From Labyrinthula sp. Ha (Eukaryota; Sar; Bigyra; Labyrinthulida; Labyrinthulaceae): DNA of 64,000 nt. The notes beneath the pieces are model-generated. The model made no database searches. It was not told where the DNA came from and was given only the letters and a program-made list of their open reading frames with translations. The DNA lies in assembly GCA_015227615.1 (NCBI GenBank), contig JAALGZ010000003.1, forward strand, positions 1-64,000, in the 5' to 3' direction. Both the position numbers and the translations under genes were made by a program. The stretch's first letter is position 1, and every line of letters begins with the position of its first letter. This document shows positions 46,047-61,020 of this stretch, in pieces.

Positions 46047-47499
46047 AATCAACCTCTAACCGATTATATTTTCTACTCAACCTCTTCGAAAGTCAAGAGT
46101 TCTATATATGTTTTCTTTTATGTTGCCGTGTTAAGTTTTCAGAGTACACTTCTTGGAGGAAGCATTAACCCAATCATTCAACTACGTCTGCTATTATCTA
46201 CCAATAATTACGCACAGGCAATTTCTATTATATTTACAAATATATGCTCCAATTTCCTTTGTTGATAGAGTGAATTGTATTGGTCTGCATCTTAAGTACT
46301 GTTTATGGCTTTCTTACCGGGAGAATTTGATTGGGAGTATCAACCAATTAAAAATCATCTCTCACGATAATTACAATTGTCAATAAATCTAACCGTTTAT
46401 CTGGTTATAACTTGTTCTATACCTAAAGAGACATTTCTTTTATCTATATACCAACCCAGAATTAATATAGTTGACAAACTCTTATATAAACTCCAGGTGT
46501 AGTCAATTGAGAGGAGCGTTAATAGAACTACAACGCTTTCTGGAAAAGAGCATGGCATGGCATAATCTGGGAGCGAAGAGAGTGGAAAAAGTAGATGTTG
46601 CCACTAGAGGCCAGTAATAAACTCTCAGCATATGTGCTCTTTGCACACACTAACAAGGTTATTCACTTATTCATTTTCATAGATTTAGGATGTAGAAAGC
46701 GAAATTATGTGCTCATACAGAAACGGTTTATGTTTAGAAAATGCTCAGCCGTTAGTTTTAATATAATAACCTTTAACAAAACACTAGCCTTCGTAAAAAA
46801 ATCAAGGAACTGCCTCCTAATTACCTAGAGTAGATCGATTACTTATTGGTCGAATTCAAAGTACCTAGCATTGATACTTTAACTAATCGAGGAGGTTTAA
46901 AAAAGTTTTGCAGAAAAATAGCATCTAGATTTGCAGATCAAAAAAGTTTTCCCTTAATTGATGCAAAAATTATCAATAATAAGGTTAAGTAGAGCATTTG
47001 AGGCTAAAAAAATATAAATAATTATTCAAACAAGTTATTTAACCTAAAGTTTGGTCTGTTGTTCGGGTTTCCCTTCTATACCTCCAGCATATAAACATGA
47101 TAGAATTTTCCATACTTCCTAGGTTACTTAAGGTCCTATTAACTACTCTATTTTACAACTAATCGGCTGACCAAGCATAAACTACTTACATCCCCTTCGA
47201 GATCATACCCGGCATTATTACTGAAATTGACCTGTCGTTGTTAGACGTCACGCTATAACTATTTCTTGAATAAGTATCTATTTTTTGTTTCTTAACGTAT
47301 AGGTTTTATTATTGTCGTGTACTGTATTAACATTACTGTCTAAAGATCTTCCTAATGTCTTGCTAAACCCTACTTTATCGTTATCCCCACTTCTTTTCCT
47401 ATGTCTGCTCCCCGGTTCCAGCTTATGCTCTTTTTTGCCGTGCTAAACACTTGTTTACTTACTTGCTTCCTGAAGATTCGGGGCCATTTTGACTTCGTT
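46047..47499. other. Upstream of bZIP gene; no other gene seen
   Basis: The first few hundred bases are the presumed promoter of the bZIP-like gene. Beyond that the DNA is AT-rich with short chance frames (46153-46386, 46595-46828) of no recognisable content. Confidence 0.4.
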
Positions 47500-49050
47500 T
47501 TATAAAAAATGCTTCCAGTTTCTTTTTCTGAACATAATTCTAGAGTAAACATATTTCGCGGTCATATATCTGTATTGATCTCCCGTTTCTTCGGTTTTGC
47601 ACTCATGAAACTGCACAGCGTTTTTATCCATTCCATATTGCTGAGTGCCGTTGCTACTCCAATTCCTTCAGGTCCTACTATTGAAAGTGCATTAGTTTTC
47701 TGTTTTCTGGTTTGCCATGATGCAGAAAATCCGATAATGAATGCAATCTATTGGTCAATTAATAAAGAATCTCCTGTAGTGTTTTTCATGACGCATCAGT
47801 TTTGATGGTATATTTTCATTTCTGTTCACCTTTTCTTCCTTATATTCCTCTGGCTTTGGTGTTACAATGATATGACAGCACTCATGTTGATGCCGTTAGT
47901 TGTTTTATAGCTGGATTGTTCGCAAATATGGAAAGGAAGTTCACTATATATTCGCAATCTGGCTTAATCTTCTCTGACACAGGAATGAGGCATCCAACTA
48001 TTTGTTGCTACAGTTTGGGATCCATCTTTTCCTCGTGCTGAAATAGTTATACTCCTGCAATATGTTGTATTTTGGTTTCATCGTCTACCATGGCCTTAAA
48101 GCGCTCATTAGAGTCTCTATGTACTTTCCCAAGTTATTAATGGTATCCTTTTTGGTTTCCTGAATTTCGAAGCCTACAAAGATGCTAGTTTCATCAGACT
48201 ACTTAATATCCTAGGATATCTTCGATTTTTTCAATATCATATTACCGATCCTCTTGTCCTTAAAAGAAACTAAAATATTGTCGGCAAAAAACAAGAAAAA
48301 ACTGGTAGTGACACTGACTCCTCCGGCAGACAGTACATAATCATTTTCACAACACAGATTTCAAAACCTATTGACCTTAGCGTCATATCTGATTGTACCA
48401 TGCTCTAGATGAACTTTTCAAACTATAAATCACGTTAGGCGTAGAAGAAAAGTAATCCCCCCTGCAATCCTGATCTTTCAGTGATAATTCAAAGAAATTG
48501 GTTTCGTCAACATATGCGTTCAGGAAAGGATTAGAGTTGTCCAGCTAATTTGTTGCAAATTTATTTCTTACTGTAGAATATAAAAAACTTAAATGACTCT
48601 TTTGTTTGAGGCTGTTGGGTAAGATGATGAGGTGAATATGGGCCCCTTCCCATTCACTATGAATATAACCTTGCACACGTTTTTCTTGGACATGTTGCCA
48701 TATTTCGCGTTGTGTATCTCCATCAGTCTGAAGTTCATAACATCAGGTAGAACTTTCTTCGTTGAGACAAACTTGCATTCACTGGTGTGTATTTTCTTAT
48801 TCTTTGCTGTAATCTGCATACAAGTCCACTCTGTCCGCGAAACGTCTGATATGGCTGGACTTCTTTGGGGTAACTGTCTTTTTATCTTCTTTTTACTTGA
48901 ATAGTTTCTGGTTGTATTTTGTCTTTGCAAAGCCTTTCTGCTACGATATAGAGAGATGTTCTTGTAGGATGTGCACGCAGTATCTTCTGAACTCCAGCCG
49001 ATAACCCCGGTTAGTGCTCTGGATATGTTTCTAGCTTTCATTTCCGATTC
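47500..49050 (-). mobile_element. Ty1/copia retroelement remnant
   Basis: Minus-strand fossil. An RNase H-like stretch near 47580-47760 (SASWQTRKQKTNAL), a reverse transcriptase-like stretch near 48240-48440, and a 150-codon open piece at 48589-49041 that may come from the integrase side occur in the order expected for copia elements. Many breaks; old. Ends and LTRs not recognised. Confidence 0.55.
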
Positions 49051-52000
49051 TTTTATTTTTGATGTTTTGTTTTCAACTTTTGAGGTTCAAAACTTCATCA
49101 GTTACGTTAATTTTTACTTCGACGTTCTATATGACTCATCATATCTGTACTTATGTTCTTCAACTTTTTAATTTATATTTTATCTACTAAGTTTTAAAAG
49201 AACAAGTTTTGTATTTGCATGATCAAAAAGTATTGATTCCACTATTTCTTTGTTTTCCCCAAGTTATTTTGCTTTTCCAGCAGTTGGGTGGATCTTAGAA
49301 GGAATTTTTAAGTACATACAATATTTTTTCCCAGTGAAATATTATTTTTTCTATGTTTTAGAGCACTTAAATGGTTTTCAATTTTATATTTTGGGTCAAC
49401 TATATAGAATAGGTTCTCCAATCAAGATATGGTTAATCTGCAAGACTAAACTTCTTGACACAAAACCTCTCCAATTGACTTGTCGAGCTGTCGCCTTAAG
49501 ATTTTATTGTTACATAAACGGTAAATCAGTTTAATTTGTTTCAAAGTTTTTATTCAATAGAGTTATATTTCCTATTCCAAGAAAAGGCCCAGAAGTAATC
49601 ACGGACATGACGATGTTAACTATCTTTGCATTTGACTATTCTGAATGTTTTTAGTATTATTTAACGCCTTTGGTATCTAAAGTCTCTTATTTTTTTCGAA
49701 GATGTATCTGGAGAATATTTTCTAGCAGTTTTGAATCCATATAAATTCTGGATAAACTGTAGAATGTGATTTCTTTTAGAGTGGATGTTATTTTTTAGAT
49801 CCTCTTTCATTGAAAGAAAAAAAAGACCATAGATTTTTATAACTATTTCTTGAATAAACATTTACTTTTAGGTTCTAATACTTAGGTGTTATACTTGTTA
49901 CATACAGTGGTAAAGGTAAGACATGAAATATTCATAGTATCTTCTTAACACCTGTCGCATCACCTTTAATTATTGGATCTTAAAAAATATCCACCTAAAT
50001 TTTCGCTAGTCACTGGGAAGAATTAATAATAGAATTCTATATAAAAGGGAACAGTGGCAAGGTGTTCATTCCTGGTTTCTAATAATCTAGATTGCCTATT
50101 AGAGCTTTTGCTCTACGTGTTATATTCTTCAAACTAATAATTTTTTTCCAATTCCGTTTAAATATTAAATAAAAAATAGTTCTAATTAGCTTTTTGATGT
50201 ATTGTTTTCATTGTTTAAATTTATATCTATGTAAATCGCTTTTTTGAGCAGCTTGTTGTCTAAATATTTGCTTTAAAAAACTCTAAGTTGGATCAAATAC
50301 TTTCCGACCAGTCCAATATAGATTTATATATTAAAATGGGTTAAGGGATTGAATAATATCTTGCTCAAAATTTTCATCTTCATATGAGTCAAAAATTCTA
50401 CAACAGAAGAAATTGATCATAGAGAATGCTCATATACATAGAAAATCTATAAAAAATATGTTGTACTAGCAGAAACACTGGATATTAGATGAAACTATGA
50501 TAATTTGCCAGTTTATTAGGAATAGTTTGTACATTTTCTATAAACATTCGAGTTCTACAGAGTTAAAGTTCTTTGTGTTAAGCTACATATCTCTAATAAT
50601 TTATTGATCTTAGGAGCTGAGAATTTGAGAGGAGACTAGAAATTACACAATAAAAGGGGTACCGTTTCAGACTTAGTTTACTATTGATCAATCTTGTTAT
50701 ATTTTACCATAAATATGAACATTTTTTTTTAAATTATCATCATCGTGGTGGTCCTTTGTTGCTTTTTTTCAAGACAAACCTTTCTGCAAATCATTTGGAG
50801 AATATCTATTGCACTGCCTCAGATTCTAGAATGTTCTCGCTGTTATATTTACTTTTTCATATCGTCATAGAATCTGTATTTCTTCATAAAATATTATTCT
50901 AATTCCAAGATACGTTGAGTTGGGGTTCTCCCTAATATCTATTAGAAATATAGAGAATAAAAAACTGTTAAGTACGGCGATAAAAATGGCAACGATATTT
51001 ATTTCCTTTGCATCAAAAATAATTTTCCGCATAAAATGTTGTTGCTATTTGACCATTTCTTGCTCTTGAAATGGATGCGAATATACAGGAAAACATACGT
51101 CAACAAATAAATATTATCTTAACCGAAAGAAGTCATTCCTCTCTTTGTGAAATGAATTCCAATAATGTAATATAAATAATTATACACATCATAAAATCAT
51201 TTGGCTATTACATAGCTCAAATTTTATTTATTCCTTCATTATACTTGATATTAGTATTCATAAACTCCTAGAAAATACATAATAAATGATTTGTTGGATC
51301 ATCAAGAACAATTTATTAAAGTTGGAACAATAAAAAACTGATGAATGTATAATCTGCACGTATCTGATTAAAAGCACCAGAATATCTCCGAGATGTTATA
51401 CTAAAATTTTCTAGTTTTCTTTAATAAGAATATCCCCCACACTAAAATATCTTGTAGAACTCAATGGTAACATCTAGAAAGATAATGGTACCATCCGGTT
51501 ACTTGATGACTTCCCATAAAACGTTGTGAACCATTAAGCTTAATATCAAGAGTCATATTTATATTATTCCAATAAACATTAAGATTACTTCTTCATCAAA
51601 AGGCCCAGAGTATTGTAACAACTATATTCTAATTATCACAATAATACCGAAATATTAAGTTGATATTCAATATTAGCCAGCTTAGTTTCTAAGGTGGTAA
51701 ATAGTAATGCTAAAGTTATGTCACTTGCGAATAGCACATAGGTAATAAATGTTTATGTTGTTCAATTAATATTTGGGATCTTGTTAATATGTAGTCTTTA
51801 TTTCAATAACAAATGACTAGAATCAAGACTTGCCGTGCTTTATTTGGTTGAAAATGTGTGTTTTGTAATCGCCCAAAATTGATATTCTTGTACCTGATAT
51901 ACTGGAATATTAAACAAAAACAAAATTAAAGCCCCAGAAAGTGTCATATCTGGTACCTAGGATTTCATTAAGTATATTTGACATTCACGAGACATTTTGG

Positions 52001-55000
52001 GACAAGGATTTGAAAAGGATAATAGTTATAAAAGTTGACACACGATGCTATTGATGTCTTAGAAGATTTATACACACCTTAAAATATGTCTCGAGCCTGA
52101 AAACATTCAATGTAAATATTAAAATTAATATTTGGAGCAATGGATTTATGCATCAGAGAACAATATTGTGACTCTCATTAGAATATGGGATAATTTTGGG
52201 ATAAGTTTTACTCGAACAAATAGGTTATGATAGTAAACGTTGTAGAAAAAAAATAAGATTACATTCAGAAGATAATATTTTCAGCAGAAGTTAAATGTAA
52301 GAAGTATAACCAATTCCGATAATGTTTATTTGAATAAAGCTAAAGCTTTCTTTATTAAAATAATAACTTTAGGTTTCTTAATAAGTTGTCTTAGGAATGT
52401 AAATTCTACAATACCTTCTAAGTAGCTAAGCAAATCTTTGAATTTATTCATTTCTTATCCTGAGGAATGTAAGGTTATCTTATCAAATGTTCAAAGTTGA
52501 TAAACTTCACCTTGATAAATGAGCATTTATTAAAGATAAACTGTATTCTTTAAAAGGACAAATAAGATCTTTCAAAAAGAATACTATAATTTTAAACCCT
52601 TCTTGTTTTATATATTGGTAGAAATTCTAAGTAATTACTATATATATATATATATATTAGCTTTTATGCATATTTAGACAATGAGAGACAAATTGTTATT
52701 AGAAAGAACTAGTTATGAATTTAACTGTAGCTTCTAGTGCTAAGGAATTATCTTAAATCTTTAAATAAAATATCTTTACCCTTATGTTTTTAAGATATAG
52801 ATGTAACAACAGGGTTTTTCAGTGCCATTATAACCAGGGTCCGGTATAACCAATTTAAAGACGGTAAGACTTGCACATAATAATCAAAATTATTTGAATA
52901 TCAGTTTTAAATAAACATAAAATTCTTAGACATATACACAATAACTTCAATATTTACAACCGTACTTTACAAGATGGATTACACTATTGCAATTTTATAC
53001 CTTAAATATCCACAAAAAACTTCTTTGAGAGTATTTGTTGATGCCTTATGGAACTTACTACCAAAATATACTATAAATAGTCCTCTTTTAAATTTCTTTA
53101 TAATCTTACCACAGATAATAGTTTGCATCAAAGTAAAGTAACATGTGATGAGCTATTAAATGTACTGATTCAATGCTCTGCCCCTGGAATGATGTTTAAA
53201 TCAAATCAATTAAATAATACAAAATTTCATTAATATTTCAAGTTTCATTGTAGCGATTGTATGCCAAATCTCTAAAATATTATAGTGTTTGAGAAAAAAA
53301 TACTGTATATCTTTATTTTTCAACTGCTGTCAACAAAATATAACTCCAAACAAAAAAATTGACTGGATAATTTTCACGAAATGGAGTCAAAAAATACATC
53401 CAAGGAAGGAAAATAACAAAATGTAGCGAGATTGCTTTAACAACCCCATGAATACGATTTTCTAAGTTGAGTAATATTTTTAGTCTTAAAGAACTACTAA
53501 AATCGTCATAGTTTGTATTTGGTAGTCAAAAAGAAATGAAGAAGTAATCTTACAGATAATAAGAGAGATTCACGAAATGAACTTTGAGTATGCAAATATT
53601 AGATATTTTTGCTAGAGCTCTGAGAGAATATTTTGCCGGCAATATAAGGAAATTAGTACAATGATTGTCAAGTGATACGTTAAATATCACTCTAAGAGAA
53701 ATTTTTCAGCCTGGAGGGTAGCAAAGCTACATTTTGGTACTATTGTTAATATGGATTATCTTAAATTAATTTCCATAATCTGATAAAGAATACATCTCGT
53801 ATGAACTAAAATTGTCTCGTATTAATCTCTTCATGCAAAGGTTTTTTGTTATATCATTTAATAAACTTATCAACTAAAGGTTCGTTATATTTTGTTAATT
53901 TCAAGTCATGAAGCTTATTTGCCATTTAGGATTTTGGGGAATGTCAAACCCAGGGTATAACATCTTAATCATCATTATGATATTATACATTAGCTAACAG
54001 AGATTTCTATTCATTTGGTGGGACTTTGAAGAATTATTGGAATTTCATAGCTTTTGATACAATTAAGACTATTTTATTATTGATTAGAAAATATGGCTAA
54101 GCTCCATGACGCATGTCCATTGTAATGACAATTTATCCGCTTCAATAATTGGATTTCTAGGAATTTGCCACTAGTGAGTAAGAATGTGATATGGAAAATG
54201 CTTCTAAATTTTAATTCTAACCTAACCTTAATGATTCTCTCTTACGACTGAAGGTTTTAATTCCTTCTATTCTTAACTGAAATGGTTATTCTTATCAAAT
54301 GACTTGTTGAATAGCAGGGTCATGGCATCACCTTTCCTGAAAGTTTTAGTCTTGTTCACACCAAAAAAACTCAAGATGCTGCATAGATTAATACAGATTT
54401 TAATAGCAAATACCGTCTATTTTTCTGTGTCAACCCTATTTTAATAATATAATTCTCATCTTTTCAACATCACTATTATGAGTTGCGTGAGTTTAAGCAT
54501 CTGGTAAATTATTTTCACTTCATACATATTTCAGTCCAGCTTAATCTCTTCTCAAAACCTGTCATGCTAAGTTATAATGGGTAACCAATAGTTCAATTAT
54601 TCCTTTTTTTTAGTCTCACTATTCTTGCTGCATTTTAATCGTTAAAAAATACATTAAAACGAAACATATGATTCATTTCTTCATCAATGGAACTATAGGC
54701 TTCGTCACTTTTATTTCATTCTGTAAATATAAATACCCTGGTCTGTTAAGCTCATTTTGGTCATTTCACCCTTCACATTCTTAAATAGTACCAATGATTC
54801 ATTCATTTAGATGAGAAAACCGTTCATGTCATTTCTCTTCAGGCTTTATAAGTATGGAATGTCAAAATACAGCTCGATTTTAATGTTCTTCTCTCTCATG
54901 AGAAACACTTCAAAATTCACCTTTCTTATGAAATAGATATAGTTAAGTACTCATCTCAACAAATTCATATCTTTGATAGGTCTGTTAAATACTTCAACAA

Positions 55001-56549
55001 ATAGTTGACACTATATGCAATACCATGTCTACATATTCCTTTGAAACATTTTATCAACCATATGATAGATGGGCATAGCTTCAGGTTACTGAATTTTCTT
55101 TGTTCCAATAACCTTTTTGCTCTAAGAAATGCGAGTGCTTCTTTGTTTCATTTAAATAACCTCAGATTTTAGCATTATTTTTTCTGTTCTCACGGCTCGA
55201 TTCGCTAATAACTTAGTTGTATTTTTATCTTCGGTCACAATTATGTTGAATTTTTTCGAAAGTTCTATTGTATTCAACTTCGTCATTTTTATCTCATCTT
55301 CAAATGGCTTTACTTTTATATTTTCCAATATATATATATATATATTTAATGGGTTGTTCACATAAATTATCACACTGATGCATGTTTCATTTTCCTCTAG
55401 CTCTATGAAGACACATTTTCTGATAGCAACTGAAAATGCCCCAACTCAAAGAAATACTTTAGCGACCATTTAGTACCAGGTTTAAGGGCTTTCTTGTAAA
55501 TAATATGCGTTAGTCGTTATTTCCCATACATTTTCCGTAGTTGTAGCTTCTTATATCCCATACCCAGTTCCAAGTAATCTGTATTTGAGACTTTTTCATT
55601 AAAAACACAGATATTACACCAAGTTGATTTATTCAGTTTTAATTTCTTGGAAAATGTTGGCAGAATATATATATAGGAGTTACCGAGGCTATAACTGAAA
55701 ATAATACTACAGTCGTTGATAGTGTTTTACTATGCAAACCTTTTGCAACAATGCGAACCTTTACAATAAATTTTCGGACGATATTTCTTTTAAAACTTCT
55801 AGTGCAATGGCTGGAAGAACTACTTTGTCAGGTGGTCGTCATACAATATTAAATTTTTAAACTGTCTTCCGTGAGGTTACATCATTTTTCCACATCTTTA
55901 GAAACACATCTTTATCTACCATGTTCACTTCTTCTCTGTAGCTTCTTGGGCGAGATGTTTTTGTTGATTCTTACTGAACAAACTTCTATGTTTCATGTTT
56001 TCCCAGTACAAGTATCTTGTTAGAAAAGATCACTACACATAGAGAGACAAATAAAGTATTTGTGTTTTAATTTTACTTGTGAGATGGTTTCATCATTTCT
56101 TGTTATTGTTTTCCTTACCTTGCTCTGTGTCTGTATGGTTTTCTGATGACTAATCCATTAATACTTTCTCTCTAACAAAAAAGATCAAAAATTTTATAAA
56201 ATAAGAAAGTATATAAATCCTTCCTGGTTATTTGCTAAGTCCTTTAATTTTAGCTTTCCTATGTTTTTATTAAATACGAAACCATCATTTCAGATCTTGT
56301 GTTCTATCTCAGGAAGATAGCATTTTAGGCTGCAACTATCGCTGCTGGGTCTTGTATAACCCCTCGCTCCAAAAATTTATTTAATTTAACACAGATTTTC
56401 TATCAACTATAAGATAATGTACATACTCTTGCTTAAAATTTGTAATTTAAACCAGAATTAGTGGAAAGTGGAGGGTTGTGAATATCCAGACCTTTATATT
56501 CAATTTCTCTTGTTGCTAAAATCTTTGTGTAAAAGGCATACTTTTATTC
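49051..56549. other. Long AT-rich gene-poor tract
   Basis: About 7.5 kb, visibly more AT-rich than the gene islands, with no supported gene, RNA or transposon. Simple (TA)n runs occur at about 52640-52660 and 55329-55346. Parts may be retroelement sequence decayed beyond recognition by eye. Confidence 0.5.
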
Positions 56550-58700
56550 TTACATATTGGCTAAACTACCTTTGATGAATAATGGATATCTAACCGACTA
56601 TCTAGAGAAAAAAAAACTGTAATACTAGAGAGATCTAATTAAAATTTATATTCGTCGCTTGTTGTAGCATTCCCTTTATATTGCCCAAAAAGGATCACTT
56701 TTCTCTCAATTTTTCTCCTTTCACTTGGCAAATAACCATTTTAAATCTCTAAGATTATTTCTTTGTTATTTGTAAGCTTTTTTGATGGGACTAAATTCCG
56801 AAAGTTATTTTAAAAGAAGCATCCGCTTTTACTTGGTATTTGATTTAGACATTACTTATGAACCTTTTCAAGTAACGAAAATTTTCCTCATTGAATATAG
56901 CCATAATATGTGTAAAATAGTTAATAAATACATCTACAATGGCCACTGCAAATTCGGGCTCTCTTTAAATATAGGAAAATGCTCCATGGATTTGACGTAA
57001 AATATTTAAACCTATAGTTCTAGAGAGAATAAATTTTTATTTATGGATTTAGCACTTTACGTTTCCTCCTTTTTGATAGCTTCGCTGCTCCACATCCTAT
57101 TAAAAAACCCCAATCTCTACACACAAGCTATTTTCTTAGTAGAAAATGCTTATTCGAATATTCAAAACGATAATGGTTTATATCTTTTCTTAATTCAGTA
57201 TCAACTGATTCCATCCTGTCAGTTAATGTTTCAACCACTTACTTCTTACCAAGTTAAGATTTTCTATGAAATATGAGGTAGCTTTGATATTTATCTAGCT
57301 TTGCAAGTATTCTTCCTTCATTTTTAATGGCATACTCCTTTCTCGACCTGTTAACCGAAAATCCATGCTCAAGAAATTCAGATTTACATAATGTAGTATA
57401 GTTCTATGAAAGAACTATAATGGCACCTGGAATTTTCATAAGTGTATTGTTTACAGATATCAAACTTAGAGGTCCAGTAAAAGTCTTAATAGTTTCTGCT
57501 GATATGATCCCATTAACTTTGATGCCTTGTAATTCTTCTATATCTATCTATAGATTTTTTTATGGATCTATGTCCAGTGAAGCTCCGAAATTTATTATCG
57601 TGCTCATGTACCTGCCTTCATCCTACAAGCCTTGTATTACACTCCATTAGTATTGCTTCTTAGTATTCTGGGATCCAATTTATTTCACGGGTGATGTGTT
57701 GAGATATTTAGTTTGTTCTTTCTTCCAAGTTCTTGTCTATGTCTTGAGGCAACCATGTATCTTCGCTGTTTCCATCCATAATGCCAAATTTATTTACTTT
57801 TTTAGTTTAAACTTGTATTAGTTATACTTTTGCTCTATAGCACCGCATCCGTAGCATACTTATTTTGTTGTAGGATACTGAGACGTGTAATGACCTCATC
57901 CTGTCTATTTCTTGCATTTAAGAATCTTGTTCTGTTCGGATATGAATTTGTTCATTCGAACATAATTCCATAGCATAAAACTATCTTTTTCATAAGCATT
58001 AAACATTAATTCTATATTGTCTCGAAGAATTACAATAGGTTCAAATGATTGAATTATGTTGCTTTCCGAACACGTAAATTTCATTGATCTATATATCTCA
58101 CTCGATATTTTCCTGATAATACCTCTCACAACACTTATTGATAGAAATTCCTCCTACTTTTGAAAATGAGGAACTCTATATGCAATTGTTCAAGTAAGAT
58201 TATACATTATTAAAGTCTCTTTCCCGTAAAATAAGTTCAAGTTTTGCCAATTTGTTATCAAAAAAATTTGAAGCTAGGTAGATAATTTACTGAAGCACTT
58301 GGATACGTTGTTATCTTGAGTGATGTAATGCATTAACCAATTCTCACTGCTGTTATTATTACTGTTGTTACTTTTTCCGTTCTAGATGGTAAGGGTAGCA
58401 AAGTTTTGTCATATTCTCTTTTATCTCTAAAAAACTAAAAATTTTCTTATCGGTGGTACTGCCACTGTTGCATCCTAACCTAGCCTTAAAAGAGTTTTGG
58501 AATTCTTGCAACCATTGTGTATACAATTTTGTCTAAAGATCTTTATTGTCTTCTAATTGCTTCCCAATTCTTGTCTTTATCTCCTCTAAGAACGGAACCT
58601 TTGCATCTATTCCTGGCAAACTTGAGGTGTGTATTACTTTGGACGCACTCATAACTTTCTTGTAACTAATAAACTTTGGGGTAATAAAGTTGTGACAACG
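56550..58700 (-). mobile_element. Possible Ty1/copia remnant, very decayed
   Basis: On the minus strand at about 56640-56740 a short stretch (with RRKIERKVILFGQYKG) resembles the conserved region after the copia integrase. Surrounding frames are short and AT-driven. The call is tentative; it rests on one segment. Many breaks. Confidence 0.28.
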
Positions 58701-59508
58701 ACTACTATAGCTTTAAATGAAAAATCATAGGTGAGTAACAACTATTATACAAGGTTCTTTAGACATAGCTTAAACTCTTTTTTCTTAGAATCTCATTCTA
58801 AAGTTTATTTATAAATGTATTTCAAATCACATCAAGCTCTTTTAAATAGTTGATCTAAATTTATTCTCTCTTCTGCGTTTGAAATATAACTGCAGGCTTT
58901 TTGCCAATTTAATAACTCTTTTATATTCTCATCATTGGTTCTAGTTTAAGCCTATTTGGTACTAGAATATGCTGCAGATACTACAAAGCTAAATGTTGAT
59001 ACTGTCTCTCCAAATAGTTCTATAACAATAAGCCTAGATTACAAAAAAATAAAATTTGCCATATTTTATAGAACATAGAAATTTAATGACCTACGGGGTA
59101 TTCTTAAGCGGTTTGTGTACCCAGTTAAGTATTTGTAATATTAAGCAACTTTATATGCAAGAACCGTCTGGAATTTAATTAGTTAAAAAAAAAATATGAA
59201 TTCGCTCAGAAGTTATTATATGATCTATAATGTAGATGTCAATCTATTCTTTGCCAGTTTCTCTTAATTATAGTATCCTATCACTCAATGTACCTCCTTA
59301 TCTTGCTTTCAAAAGCTTATAATATAAGTTTCAGAGCTTGTGTCAAAGAGAATTAAAAAATATTTGTAATTCCGAGAAAAATTACCCATAAATAAGTAAC
59401 CAATATAAATACCAAACTGCCCATAATTTATTTACACGACATGGCTTTAATTATAATCCTGCCACGTCATATAGGAAAAATACATGCCCAAAAACTGCTA
59501 TACACAGA
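58701..59508. other. Upstream of the oxidoreductase gene
   Basis: AT-rich; the last few hundred bases presumably hold the promoter. I see no clear element. Confidence 0.4.
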
Positions 59509-61020
59509 ATGAAGAGAAAACAAACTATGGAACAAGAATACGATTTAATAGTAATAGGGGGAGGAAGTGCAGGATTAACAGCAGCTAAATTTTCATCTAG
59601 TCTTGGTTATAAAACTTGTATTGTGGAAAAAGGAAACTTGGGAGGAGATTGTACTTGGTTTGGATGTGTTCCATCAAAATCATTACTATACTTGGCAAAG
59701 AACGCAAACATTCAGAACAAAACTTTTTCTTTAGAGAATATAATTAAATATATTCAAAATAAAATATCAACAATATTTCAACAAGAAGATAAAAATGCTT
59801 TGAAAAAAGAAGGTATCGATGTTTTTGAAGGAGAAGCGACGTTGTTTTCTCAAACTCAAATCCTAATTAAACCAATAGATGGAGAAGATCAAAGAATAAT
59901 CTCTTCAAAGAAAATTTGTCTTGCAACTGGCGCTGAGCCTATTTTTCCTAATATTTTTGGTTTTCGCAACCTCGATCCATCGAAAGTGTTTAATCATCAA
60001 ACGATTTGGGAGATTCCTGAACTTCCTGAAAATCTTCTTGTCCTTGGTGGCGGTCCAATTGTAACATTCCTTTATCTTGTTATTATTTAGGGCTGTGAAC
60101 TTTCTCAAGCCTTTAATCGTCTGGGTTCAAAAGTTACGCTTTGCAGCAATTCTTTTCTTCCAAAAGAAACCAGATTTGCAGCTGAGTTAATTCAAAACAG
60201 ATTTGAAGCAGAGGGAATGAAACTATTAATAGGAAACTTATCTTCTGCATCTGTTAGAATGACTGACGCTGGTATGATCGAGTTGCTTTACAGTGGTGAA
60301 GAATATTTATTTTCACATGTTCTTTATGCTGTTGGTAGAAAACCAAAGGTAATTCCAGTTGATCAAGCAGCAAGGTTTTCTTTGGATCTTGGTGAAAAAG
60401 GCGGATATATTGTTGATAAATTTTTTCGTTGTTATATTCTTTCTCCAAACAAACATACTTCACAAAATATCTTTTGTGCTGGTGATTGTATAGATTCTAA
60501 TCCTCAGTTTACACATAATGCTGGAAAACAAGGGTTTGTTTGTGCTAGAAACGCGCTTCTTGTTGGAAAGAGTAAATCCTCTGATATCTTTAGTATCCCT
60601 CGAGTTACGTTTACTGATCCAGAAATAGCTAGCGTTGGTTTTCCCTCTGTAGAGGTTGCCAAGTCAAATGGATTTTCCAATGCGGTGAGTATCAAAAGAG
60701 AAGGTCTAGAAATAGACAGAGCCGTCACGGATGGTGCTGAAAAGCAAACTCTCTTCGAACTTATTTTGTCGAATGATACTTCTCCTACTTGCCAGATTAT
60801 TGGGTGTAATATAGTTGCGCCATCCGGAGTTGCAGGAGAGGTCTTATGTACTGCAGCGGTTGGTATGCGTTCAGGGCAGAATCTCACTCAACTTGCAGAG
60901 ACAATGCTACCTTATCCAACTTATGCAATGGGTCTTATACAACTCGCAGCAGACGAAACAATCAAGAGATTTTCCAGGAGCAAGACTGCTAGTATTGGTA
61001 AGAAACTCAACTTTTTCTAG
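59509..61020 (+). CDS. Class I pyridine nucleotide-disulphide oxidoreductase, mercuric reductase-like
   Basis: Two exons, 59509-60060 and 60091-61020, 493 residues. It is an FAD flavoenzyme of the glutathione/mercuric reductase fold, expected to pass electrons from NAD(P)H through FAD to a Cys pair and then a substrate. The FAD-binding motif GGGSAG is at 17-22, the redox-active pair Cys48/Cys53 in GGDCTWFGC, the NAD(P)-binding VLGGGPIGCELS around the intron (about 180-190), and the second FAD contact IFCAGD near 310. The C-terminal dimerisation domain follows. At the place of the usual HPYPTxxE dyad the sequence reads LPYPTYAM, with Leu457 and Met464. There is no N-terminal NmerA domain and no C-terminal Cys pair, so genuine mercury reduction is doubtful; dihydrolipoamide dehydrogenase is also unlikely. 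Substrate unknown. It could start at Met1 or Met7. Confidence 0.93.
60061..60090 (+). other. Spliceosomal intron, 30 nt (oxidoreductase)
   Basis: Starts GTAACA, ends TATTTAG, phase 0. Removal joins LVLGGGPI to GCELSQAF, the second Rossmann-fold motif. Confidence 0.97.
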
